A DNA stretch of 40,322 nt from Candidatus Gastranaerophilales bacterium (GTDB lineage: Bacteria > Cyanobacteriota > Vampirovibrionia > Gastranaerophilales > Gastranaerophilaceae), in assembly GCA_944325535.1 (NCBI GenBank), contig CALVAL010000011.1:1-40322 (forward strand), written 5' to 3'. A program made the position numbers and the translations under genes. Under the pieces are notes generated by a model that was not told the origin of the DNA, searched no databases, and saw only the letters and a program-made list of their open reading frames with translations. Positions 34,428 through 40,322 of the stretch are shown here, piece by piece. The first letter of the stretch is position 1, and every line of letters starts with the position of its first letter.

Positions 34428-34430
34428 GAT

Positions 34431-34462
34431 AAAACAAGGCAGAATTATTCCTGCCTTGTTTT
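34431..34462 (+). terminator. tRNA-Gly terminator
   Basis: A perfect 12-bp stem (AAAACAAGGCAG with its complement, 8-nt loop) ends in TTTT, 4 nt after the tRNA. Confidence 0.85.
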
Positions 34463-34494
34463 ATTAATGATATAGAATCGAGAACTCGCGACAC

Positions 34495-34616
34495 GCAAGT
34501 TCGAGCGACCTGTGAGCAGAGAGCGGAGGTATTTTGCTTCTAAGAATAAAATTCTTTGAAGCGAAAACCGTAGACTTGTTTAATGCGAACAGGTCAAGAC
34601 AGTCTCGTCGTCCGCT
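34495..34616 (+). pseudogene. Second tRNA-Gly 3' end split by a 97-bp structured insert
   Basis: Bases 34495-34505 match the tRNA-Gly T-arm segment 34403-34413 at 10 of 11 positions. Bases 34601-34616 match 34412-34427 exactly. In the intact tRNA these pieces are contiguous, with a 2-bp AG overlap; here 97 bp (34506-34602) separate them. The insert has GACCTGT (34507-34513) opposed to ACAGGTC (34589-34595). It also has an inner hairpin, GCTTC-AAGAAT with ATTCTT-GAAGC (34536-34562). Confidence 0.55.
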
Positions 34617-34793
34617 TATTTAGTATTAAATAAAAATGAGAAAAGCTTAGAGTTATAAGTGTGTATACATTAAGAGTTTCTATTACATTAGAGCAGTGCA
34701 TATTGTGTTTTGTTGTGCTTTTATATTTATGTAACATTTATTTGATTATCTGTTCTTATAAATGTTATAATTTAAAAAAAGGGTATACTGAAT

Positions 34794-35225
34794 ATGAAAA
34801 AACTTTTTGTATTATTCGCTTTAATATTACCATTAGCGGTTATCGCAGAAGATGTTGTAACATTTGATGGTGTATCTGAGCCTCAGTGGAAAGATTTTGT
34901 TCCATCTGCATATGTTGACGTACAAGAACCTAAAGGCTTAGGGAAGCTTAACGAAACAGCTGCTTATTGGTACCAAAGAAGAGTGGATTTTGATGAAGCT
35001 ATAAATAATTGCAGGGCGATAGAGGCAAGTGATGAAAAATTTAGTTGCTATCAGCAGGTCAAAGTAAAACAATACCAAGCAAATAGTGATTATAATGCTA
35101 AAATTGAAGCTCAAGAGAAAGCTAGAATGGGTCCTTCTGAAATGTTTGATAGAACTGATACTATGATTCCTATTGGCGGGTATTTAAATAATTTTACTCG
35201 TTTTCAGCCAAATGAGCTTCACTAA
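34794..35225 (+). CDS. Small exported protein of unknown function
   Basis: This 143-residue protein has a signal peptide (about 1-18, LFVLFALILPLAVIA, cut before EDVV). The mature part has two cysteines (in NNCRAIEA and FSCYQQ), which could form a disulfide. A helical middle (about 57-112) is rich in Q, K and A. The end reads [17 protein letters not shown] recognise no family. GGG about 14 nt before the ATG and a TATAAT further up support expression. Its 3' end overlaps the convergent rdgB gene by 32 bp. Confidence 0.7.
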   Translation: MKKLFVLFALILPLAVIAEDVVTFDGVSEPQWKDFVPSAYVDVQEPKGLGKLNETAAYWYQRRVDFDEAINNCRAIEASDEKFSCYQQVKVKQYQANSDYNAKIEAQEKARMGPSEMFDRTDTMIPIGGYLNNFTRFQPNELH

Positions 35226-35784
35226 TATAGGATAAAACTTTTTTTAATGCTATTGAACGATGAGAAATTTCATTTTTCTCATCGTCATTTAGTTCTGCCA
35301 TTGTTTTGTTAGTGTTTTTAACTACAAAAATTGGGTCATAGCCGAATCCGTGTTCTCCTTTTGCTTCAAAGGCAATTTTACCTTCACAAATTCCTTTATA
35401 AGAGAATTCAACTTTACCATTAGGATTGATAAGAGTCATTGCACAAGCAAAAAAAGCCTCTCTAGAATTGATATTTTTCATTTCATTTAGTACTTTTTCA
35501 ATCCGTTTTTGAGGAGTCTCTGCATATCTTGCAGAAAAAATCCCAGGTCTATTATCAAGAGCTTTGATACATAGGCCTGAATCATCAGCTAGGCACCAAG
35601 TATGAGTTAATTCCCAAGCGGCTTTTGCCTTAATAAGAGAATTATCTTCAAAAGTGTTTCCATCTTCTACTGGATCAAAATCACCTTCAGGTAAAATAAA
35701 TTCAATATTATATCCTAGTTTTTCAACTATTTCGTTAATCTCTTTCACTTTATGTGCATTTGATGATGCTAGTACTATTTTCAT
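35194..35784 (-). CDS. rdgB: Non-canonical purine NTP pyrophosphatase (RdgB/HAM1)
   Basis: RdgB hydrolyses dITP and XTP to monophosphates, keeping deaminated purines out of DNA. The N-terminal [12 protein letters not shown] (about 4-15), the metal site [11 protein letters not shown] near 62-72 and the substrate-binding [12 protein letters not shown] near 143-154 are present. [10 protein letters not shown] closes the domain. At 196 residues it is normal. AAAGGG precedes the ATG, which overlaps the stop codon of the glycosyltransferase gene by 4 bp. It is the last gene of an hpf-glycosyltransferase-rdgB unit. Confidence 0.95.
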   Translation of the reverse strand: MKIVLASSNAHKVKEINEIVEKLGYNIEFILPEGDFDPVEDGNTFEDNSLIKAKAAWELTHTWCLADDSGLCIKALDNRPGIFSARYAETPQKRIEKVLNEMKNINSREAFFACAMTLINPNGKVEFSYKGICEGKIAFEAKGEHGFGYDPIFVVKNTNKTMAELNDDEKNEISHRSIALKKVLSYISEAHLAENE

Positions 35785-36575
35785 AATTCCCTTTTATTGT
35801 AATAATTTAACTCTTTTTCTTTATCTAATATTTTTCCATTATTATCAAATAGTTTTATTTTTAAACCCATTTTAGCAAGACGGTATTTGATACTTACTAA
35901 CAATACCTCTAATCCGTATTTACAAGATCGTGCAAAGTTAATAGAAGATGCTTCTTTGAAATACTTTGTAGGACAAGATATTTCTCCTATTTTGTACCCA
36001 TTAAATAAAATTAATGCGAGCATTTGATTATCAAATATAAAATCATCGCTACAATCTTCAAGAGGTAATGTTTCTAGAATTTTTTTAGTAAAACCTCGAA
36101 ATCCTGTATGATATTCAGATAACTTTTCACCTGTTAATATATTTTCAAATTCTGTAAGAAATCTGTTTGATATAAATTTATAAAAAGGCATTCCACCTTT
36201 TAGGGCAGAATTTCCAAGCATTCTTGAAGCGATTACTGCGTCATATTCTTCAAAAGCCATCATAGAAGCTATTGCAGGAATAAGCTTTGGCGTATATTGG
36301 TAATCAGGATGTAGCATAATTACAATATCAGCGCCAGCTTTTAATGCTGCTCGGTAACAGGATTTTTGGTTAGCTCCATATCCTTTATTTTTTTCATGCA
36401 AAATTGTTGTAATATTCAATTTTTTAGCAATTTCTTTTGTAGAATCAGAAGAGAAATCGTCGACAAGGATAATCTCGTCGACGAAATTTTGATAAATCTC
36501 ATTATAAGTTTTCTCTAAAGTTTTTTCTGCATTATATGCAGGCATAATTATTACAACTTTTTTGTTGTTAATCAT
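35781..36575 (-). CDS. Family 2 glycosyltransferase
   Basis: This 264-residue GT-A-fold enzyme starts with [18 protein letters not shown] (about 7-24). It has the nucleotide-sugar site [19 protein letters not shown] near 35-53 and a DXD-like region [12 protein letters not shown] near 84-95. The acceptor-side block is [17 protein letters not shown] near 153. There is no clear membrane helix, so it is cytoplasmic or peripheral. It resembles dolichol-phosphate-mannose-type or polyprenyl-phosphate glycosyltransferases. A partnership with the GtrA-like protein is possible but unlinked. It lies 5 bp after hpf. Confidence 0.88.
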   Translation of the reverse strand: MINNKKVVIIMPAYNAEKTLEKTYNEIYQNFVDEIILVDDFSSDSTKEIAKKLNITTILHEKNKGYGANQKSCYRAALKAGADIVIMLHPDYQYTPKLIPAIASMMAFEEYDAVIASRMLGNSALKGGMPFYKFISNRFLTEFENILTGEKLSEYHTGFRGFTKKILETLPLEDCSDDFIFDNQMLALILFNGYKIGEISCPTKYFKEASSINFARSCKYGLEVLLVSIKYRLAKMGLKIKLFDNNGKILDKEKELNYYNKREL

Positions 36576-36580
36576 TTATT

Positions 36581-36946
36581 TTAGCTTTCTACTGCCTCAG
36601 CATCATTTTTATCTTCCATTTCAATGCCACGAATTGTAGCCTTGTCAGAAGTCAATGCTTTGTCTTTGAATTTTTTTACTTGTCTTGATAGTTTATCAGC
36701 TAATAAATCGATACTTGCGTACATTGATTCAGCTGATTCTTCGCAATGAACAACTCCTGTATTCATTTTGCAAGATACTTCTGCAACGTGTTTACCTGTT
36801 GCAGCGGGGTTTTTGATTACAGATAAGATTACATCAATGCCTGTAATTTGGTCATAATGATTAGCCACTTTTCCAATTTTCTCTTTTACATAAGCCTTGA
36901 TAGCATCTGTAATCTCAATGTTTTTACCGTTTACGTGTATATGCAT
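36581..36946 (-). CDS. hpf: Ribosome hibernation-promoting factor, short form
   Basis: This 121-residue HPF/RaiA-type protein binds in the decoding region of the 30S subunit and silences ribosomes in poor growth. It starts MHIHVNGKNIEITDAIKAYV, then KIGKVANHYDQI and a late MYASIDLLADKLSRQVKKFK. These give the beta-alpha-beta-beta-beta-alpha fold. It lacks the C-terminal dimerisation domain of long HPF, which cyanobacteria and Gram-positives usually have. AGGAGG precedes the ATG. A TTTAAA-17-TACAAT promoter lies upstream (about 36980-37010). It heads the operon with the glycosyltransferase and rdgB. Confidence 0.9.
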   Translation of the reverse strand: MHIHVNGKNIEITDAIKAYVKEKIGKVANHYDQITGIDVILSVIKNPAATGKHVAEVSCKMNTGVVHCEESAESMYASIDLLADKLSRQVKKFKDKALTSDKATIRGIEMEDKNDAEAVES

Positions 36947-37031
36947 TTACACCTCCTAATGTCTACCTTTCTATTGTACAATATTTTTCTCTATTTTTAA
37001 AGTGTTTGTAGCAAAAAAGTTAGGCATTAGA

Positions 37032-37247
37032 TTATTCTAAAATTTGAGGTAATTCTACATTAGGAGTCCCGATAGTTCTTACAAGCTCTAATACTGCTGC
37101 TTTCATTTGACATTTTTGTGCAGTCGCACTAAAAAAATCACTGTAAAAGCATCCTTCACATACGCATCCTCTTTTATAGCACTCTAATGCTGTAGGTGTC
37201 CATCTTTTAACAGCAACAGCTCTCCCCATATCACGACTCTTAAACAC
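37032..37247 (-). CDS. Cysteine-rich small protein of unknown function
   Basis: This 71-residue protein has a dense cysteine block in ALECYKRGCVCEGCFYSDFF (about 20-39), plus a further cysteine in AQKCQMKAAV. The five or six cysteines suggest a zinc or iron-sulfur site. The rest reads KRWTPTA before and LVRTIGTP after. I recall similar unnamed proteins in diverse bacteria but no established function. I chose the GTG start because GGAGG lies 7 nt upstream. It is not overlapped by other genes. Confidence 0.7.
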   Translation of the reverse strand: MFKSRDMGRAVAVKRWTPTALECYKRGCVCEGCFYSDFFSATAQKCQMKAAVLELVRTIGTPNVELPQILE

Positions 37248-37560
37248 TTATTCCTCCCCAAAAATATTTTTATTATTTGTGATTTTATTTACTGTGGATT
37301 TTCCCCAAAATCCTTTCCATACTTTTATTATATTGATTAAGAATTGATTTACAACCCTAAAAACCTTAATTGTAACGATTTCTTAAAAAACTTGAAATGC
37401 TTAATATTATTGAAAATAGTATATTCTAGGCATGTGTTTCTCTCACGGCTACATGCTTTGCGCGATTTTATTCATGGAAACGCATGCTGCTAGCATGTTT
37501 TCATGGGTTTTATGTTGGGTTAAGTTTTGTAACGATGTTGGCATGTTTGAATGTTTTGAG
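37248..37560. other. 313-bp gene-free stretch with CATG-rich hairpins
   Basis: It holds a 7-bp hairpin GGATTTT/AAAATCC (37296-37313) and GCATGT/ACATGC (37430-37435 with 37451-37456). It also holds a larger imperfect palindrome at 37473-37505, whose arms both contain CATG, AAA and CATGCT around a GCT loop. Eight CATG words occur between 37430 and 37545. No protein gene is supported; a small structured RNA is possible. Confidence 0.4.
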
Positions 37561-38856
37561 TTATTTTAGAAGCTCTATAATTTTTTCAAATCCCATACTG
37601 CGTGATGCTTTTAGGAAAATTGTAGAAGATTTTTTTATATTCTTTTTTATATATGGAATAATTTCTTCAATGCTATCAAAATGATTTGGGTAGCAATTTA
37701 CAATTTGAGAAGAAATTTCTTTTGAGAGCTTTCCGACTGTTAATATTTTAGCATTTTTATCAAGTAATTTATGTGAGTTTATATATTCACCTAATTCTTT
37801 ATGATATTTAATTTCATTTTCTCCTAGCTCTCCCATATCGCCAAGAATCAGAACGTAATTTTTGTAGTGTTCAAAAATCGTATCAACAAATGCTCGCATT
37901 GATTCAGGGTTTGCATTGTAACTGTCGTTTATTATTTCAAAACCACTTGCGTTTACTCCTTCCCAGCGTTTTTCAATAGGAGAATATTTTTTTAAGCCTT
38001 CTTTTATCTCGTCCTCATTCATCCCAAGCGCTAGTCCTGCATTAATTGCGCTTAGAGCATTTTCAATATTATAGTCTCCGCCGACGTTGAGTTCATATGT
38101 ATGATTTTTGTACTCAAATTGTGAGTAATTTGCGTTTTTTTCTAGAATTTTTACATCTTTTATTGAATAAAATATTTTTTTACCGCTAAATTCTACAGTC
38201 TTTTTAATTAGCTCATCATCATGTGCTATAAAAATATTTCCTCGTTGGTATTTAACAATCTCGCATTTTGCTTTTGCGATGTTTTCTTTTGAGCCTAATC
38301 TTCCGATATGAGCGGTTCCAATATTCGAAATGATTGTAATATCAGGTTCTGAATATTTTGAAAGTAATTCAATTTCCCCAAGACCTCGCATTCCCATTTC
38401 AAGCACTAGGACTTCGGTATCATCTGGAGCTTCAAAAATTGTCTGACAAAATCCTATTTCATTGTTATGATTTAGCGGAGTTTTGAATGTTTTAAATTTT
38501 TCGCTAAGAGCTGATGCTACAAGCTCTTTGGTAGTAGTTTTGCCTGAGCTTCCTGTAATTGCTACAACTTTGAAATTGAGCTTGTTTCTTCTCCAATTTG
38601 CAAGTTCTAAATATGCTTTTAGTGTATCTTCGACCTGAAGAGTTCCGTTCTCTCCGGTAGAAAAAGCTCCAACAGCGCCTTTTTCTAGCGCTTGTTCTAT
38701 AAACTTTTCACCATCAAAAGAAGCGCCTTTAAGTGGCAGGTAAAAATCTCCTTTTGAAATAGTTCTAGTATCAGTAGAAATTTTTACATCTAAATTTTCA
38801 TCAATATCTTTTAAAACTTTTGCATTAGTAGCTGCAATTAAATCTCTTATTTTCAT
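37561..38856 (-). CDS. murF: UDP-MurNAc-tripeptide D-alanyl-D-alanine ligase
   Basis: MurF adds D-Ala-D-Ala to the UDP-MurNAc tripeptide, the last cytoplasmic step of peptidoglycan precursor synthesis. The N-terminal substrate domain ends near 95. The ATP-binding loop AITGSSGKTTTKELVASAL lies near 100-118, the central block NNEIGFCQTIFEAP near 130 and LVLEMGMRGLGEI near 150. The C-terminal domain has INDSYNANPESMRAF near 307-321, which holds conserved Mur-ligase residues. At 431 residues it is normal. TATAAT (38866-38871) lies 9 nt before the ATG, so the mRNA leader is almost absent. It is divergent from mnmE. Confidence 0.95.
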   Translation of the reverse strand: MKIRDLIAATNAKVLKDIDENLDVKISTDTRTISKGDFYLPLKGASFDGEKFIEQALEKGAVGAFSTGENGTLQVEDTLKAYLELANWRRNKLNFKVVAITGSSGKTTTKELVASALSEKFKTFKTPLNHNNEIGFCQTIFEAPDDTEVLVLEMGMRGLGEIELLSKYSEPDITIISNIGTAHIGRLGSKENIAKAKCEIVKYQRGNIFIAHDDELIKKTVEFSGKKIFYSIKDVKILEKNANYSQFEYKNHTYELNVGGDYNIENALSAINAGLALGMNEDEIKEGLKKYSPIEKRWEGVNASGFEIINDSYNANPESMRAFVDTIFEHYKNYVLILGDMGELGENEIKYHKELGEYINSHKLLDKNAKILTVGKLSKEISSQIVNCYPNHFDSIEEIIPYIKKNIKKSSTIFLKASRSMGFEKIIELLK

Positions 38857-38865
38857 AACAGGATT

Positions 38866-38895
38866 ATTATATGATGAATTTTTTTGAGCTACAAT
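38866..38895. promoter_or_regulatory. Back-to-back murF and mnmE -10 boxes in a 45-bp gap
   Basis: On the minus strand, TATAAT (38866-38871) serves murF, 9 nt before its ATG. On the plus strand, TACAAT (38890-38895) serves mnmE, exactly 6 nt before its ATG at 38902. The polymerase footprints must overlap, so the two genes probably compete for initiation. Confidence 0.5.
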
Positions 38896-38901
38896 AGGTA
38901 T

Positions 38902-40236
38902 ATGAATATTTTAGATGAATTTGATACGATAGCTGCGATTGCTACTCCCATAGGTGCTGGGGGTGTTGGTGTAATAAGAATTTCAGGTGAAAAAGCTTTT
39001 GAAATAATAGAAAAAATTTTTACTAGTCCTAAGTTTGAGCCAAGAAAATTCAATCATGGCTGGATTGTTGATAATGGCGTGAAAATTGATGAAGTGATTG
39101 TTCTTCCGTTTTTTGCTCCAAATAGTTATACAGGTGAAAATGTTGTAGAAATTCAATGCCATGGCGGTGTGAATGTTGTAAAAAATATTCTTGAGCTTGT
39201 ATTAAAAAATGGGGCTAGATTAGCTGAGCGTGGAGAGTTTACAAAACGTGCTTTTCTTAATAAAAAAATGGATCTTTCACAAGCTGAATCAGTCGCAGAT
39301 ATAATTCACTCAAAGACTTCTAATTTTGCTAAAGTCTCTATGAAAAATCTTTCAGGGGTTTTAAAAGGAAGAATTAATGAAATAAGAAATGATATTTTTG
39401 AAGTCTTATCAAGAATAACTGCGGGAATTGATTTTCCTGATGATGTAAAAGAGCCTGAATATGAATATTTAGAAACAAGTTTTGAGTCAATAATTTCTAA
39501 AATTGATAAAGTATTATTAGGAGCAAAGACTTCAAATATATTTAGACAAGGTGCGAATGTTGCAATAATAGGTAAGCCAAATGTTGGAAAATCATCTTTA
39601 TTCAATGCTTTATTAAATTTGGATAGAGCTATTGTTACTGATATTGCAGGTACTACAAGAGATGTGCTAAGAGAGACTCTTGATTTGGGAATTCCGGTGA
39701 CTCTTATTGATACAGCAGGGATTAGAGAGGATGAGGATGTTTCTAAGGTAGAAAGAATTGGGATAGAATATTCTAAGCAATCATTAGATGAGGCAGATTT
39801 GATTTTGTTTGTATATGACGCTTCAAAAGGCTTGGATAATGAGGATAAAGAAGTCTTAGATTTGATTAAAGATAAAAATTATATCCTAATTGCTAATAAA
39901 TCAGATTTAGCAGAAAATGGAAATTCTGAAGCTCTTCAAATTTCTGCTCTTAATGGTACTGGAGTGAATGAATTAAAAGAATTGCTTAAAAAAAGAGTAT
40001 GCGATATTGAGCCTGAATCTCTTGATTTTGTTACAAATTCTCGTCAGCAGCTATGTCTTACAAAAGCTCGTGATGCACTGGAACAGGCTCATTTGGCTGC
40101 AAAATTGAATGAATTACAGGATTTAATCTCAATAGATGTAAAATCAGCTATTCTTGCTCTTGATGAGCTCACTGGGGAATTAATTACTGATGATGTGCTG
40201 GATAATATTTTCTCACATTTCTGTATAGGAAAATAG
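38902..40236 (+). CDS. mnmE: tRNA modification GTPase MnmE
   Basis: MnmE works with MnmG to place the (carboxymethyl)aminomethyl group on wobble U34 of certain tRNAs. The N-terminal folate-binding domain starts DTIAAIATPIGAGGVGVIRI (about 8-27). The helical domain contains AFLNKKMDLSQAESVADII. The G domain has GKPNVGKSSLFNALL near 223-237, DTAGIREDED near 270 and NKSD near 333. The C-terminal CIGK supplies the conserved cysteine. At 444 residues it is full length. I start at 38902 because the -10 box lies 6 nt upstream; an in-frame alternative start at 38884 would lie upstream of transcription. Confidence 0.96.
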   Translation: MNILDEFDTIAAIATPIGAGGVGVIRISGEKAFEIIEKIFTSPKFEPRKFNHGWIVDNGVKIDEVIVLPFFAPNSYTGENVVEIQCHGGVNVVKNILELVLKNGARLAERGEFTKRAFLNKKMDLSQAESVADIIHSKTSNFAKVSMKNLSGVLKGRINEIRNDIFEVLSRITAGIDFPDDVKEPEYEYLETSFESIISKIDKVLLGAKTSNIFRQGANVAIIGKPNVGKSSLFNALLNLDRAIVTDIAGTTRDVLRETLDLGIPVTLIDTAGIREDEDVSKVERIGIEYSKQSLDEADLILFVYDASKGLDNEDKEVLDLIKDKNYILIANKSDLAENGNSEALQISALNGTGVNELKELLKKRVCDIEPESLDFVTNSRQQLCLTKARDALEQAHLAAKLNELQDLISIDVKSAILALDELTGELITDDVLDNIFSHFCIGK

Positions 40237-40246
40237 TCGCTAAATG

Positions 40247-40281
40247 AGTTTGCGGAAAAATTAACATTTTTCTCGCAAACT
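40247..40281. terminator. Long hairpin after mnmE
   Basis: AGTTTGCG plus GAAAAAT pairs with ATTTTTC plus CGCAAACT, a stem of about 15 bp with one bulge and a 4-nt loop. It begins 10 bp after the mnmE stop codon. There is no T-run after it, so it may be an end-protecting hairpin or a rho-independent terminator of weak form. The remaining bases to 40322 hold nothing I can assign. Confidence 0.5.
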
Positions 40282-40322
40282 GCTGGGAACGGTTTCACAT
40301 CAGGTTGTGTGCTATCCCGCAC

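Larger units (their letters stand above)
34428..34793. other. 366-bp gene-free stretch after tRNA-Gly
   Basis: It holds a terminator (34431-34462), an inverted scrap of the tRNA T arm near 34478-34491, an interrupted second copy of the tRNA-Gly 3' end (34495-34616), and the promoter region of the next gene (TATAAT near 34762). No protein gene is supported. Confidence 0.6.

Noticed and set aside
34252-34494. Minus-strand 80-codon frame across tRNA-Gly
   Set aside because: It runs antisense through the tRNA and its terminator; such frames are common database artefacts.
40089-40322. Minus-strand 77-codon frame at the right edge
   Set aside because: It is mostly antisense to the conserved mnmE C terminus, with no ribosome-binding evidence.

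Overview
The window reads as the chromosome of an AT-rich, Gram-negative-type bacterium. The efp-accB-accC order is typical of cyanobacteria. Together with a flavin-dependent ThyX, a long E. coli-type GyrB, a lone flagellar FliD and a cyanobacterial-style heptamer repeat, it suggests the non-photosynthetic cyanobacterial sister group (Melainabacteria/Vampirovibrionia, such as the gut Gastranaerophilales). This placement is an inference from gene content, not from a marker-gene tree.

Region 1 (about 124-7978) is an integrated mobile element of about 7.85 kb. It lies between two exact 54-bp copies of the 3' half of a CAU-anticodon tRNA, and the intact tRNA is kept at the right end (7935-8006). 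It carries a tyrosine integrase, a LuxR-type HTH protein, an excisionase-like protein, a phage O-like replication initiator, a DnaC-like helicase loader, an ArpU/sigma-like protein, a DUF3800 protein, an Xre repressor facing divergent promoters with three identical operator-like palindromes, and several small phage-early-type genes. No capsid, tail, terminase or conjugation gene is visible, so it looks like a phage satellite or a minimal integrative replicon. Its control layer is unusually legible. There is a promoter-hairpin-terminator small RNA in front of DUF3800, a short antisense RNA unit in front of the replication gene, four TCCTCTCT repeats at about one-turn spacing, integrase arm-type repeats at both ends, and a replacement tRNA terminator.

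Region 2 (8007-16936) is chromosomal: a cupin, gyrB, a four-module CoA-disulfide reductase/rhodanese/TusA/DsrE-like fusion, an AsmA-like envelope protein and a calcineurin-type phosphatase. Region 3 (17045-19572) looks accessory: a secreted phospholipase D-like protein, a PP-loop (PAPS reductase-like) protein and a gene-free stretch with REP-like hairpins. Region 4 (19573-34352) holds housekeeping genes: lepA, fliD, a phosphohexomutase, a GtrA-like protein, thyX with an amino-acid-binding protein, a TPR protein with recN, and efp, accB and accC with a small TPR protein.

Region 5 (34356-40236) starts with tRNA-Gly. A second, broken copy of its 3' end follows, interrupted by a 97-bp structured insert. 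After that come a small exported protein, the hpf-glycosyltransferase-rdgB operon, a cysteine-rich small protein, and murF and mnmE transcribed divergently from a 45-bp gap.

A recurring signal across the chromosome is a -10 box exactly 6 nt before the start codon (AsmA-like, PLD-like, TPR and mnmE genes) or 9 nt before it (lepA, murF). This predicts leaderless or almost leaderless mRNAs.
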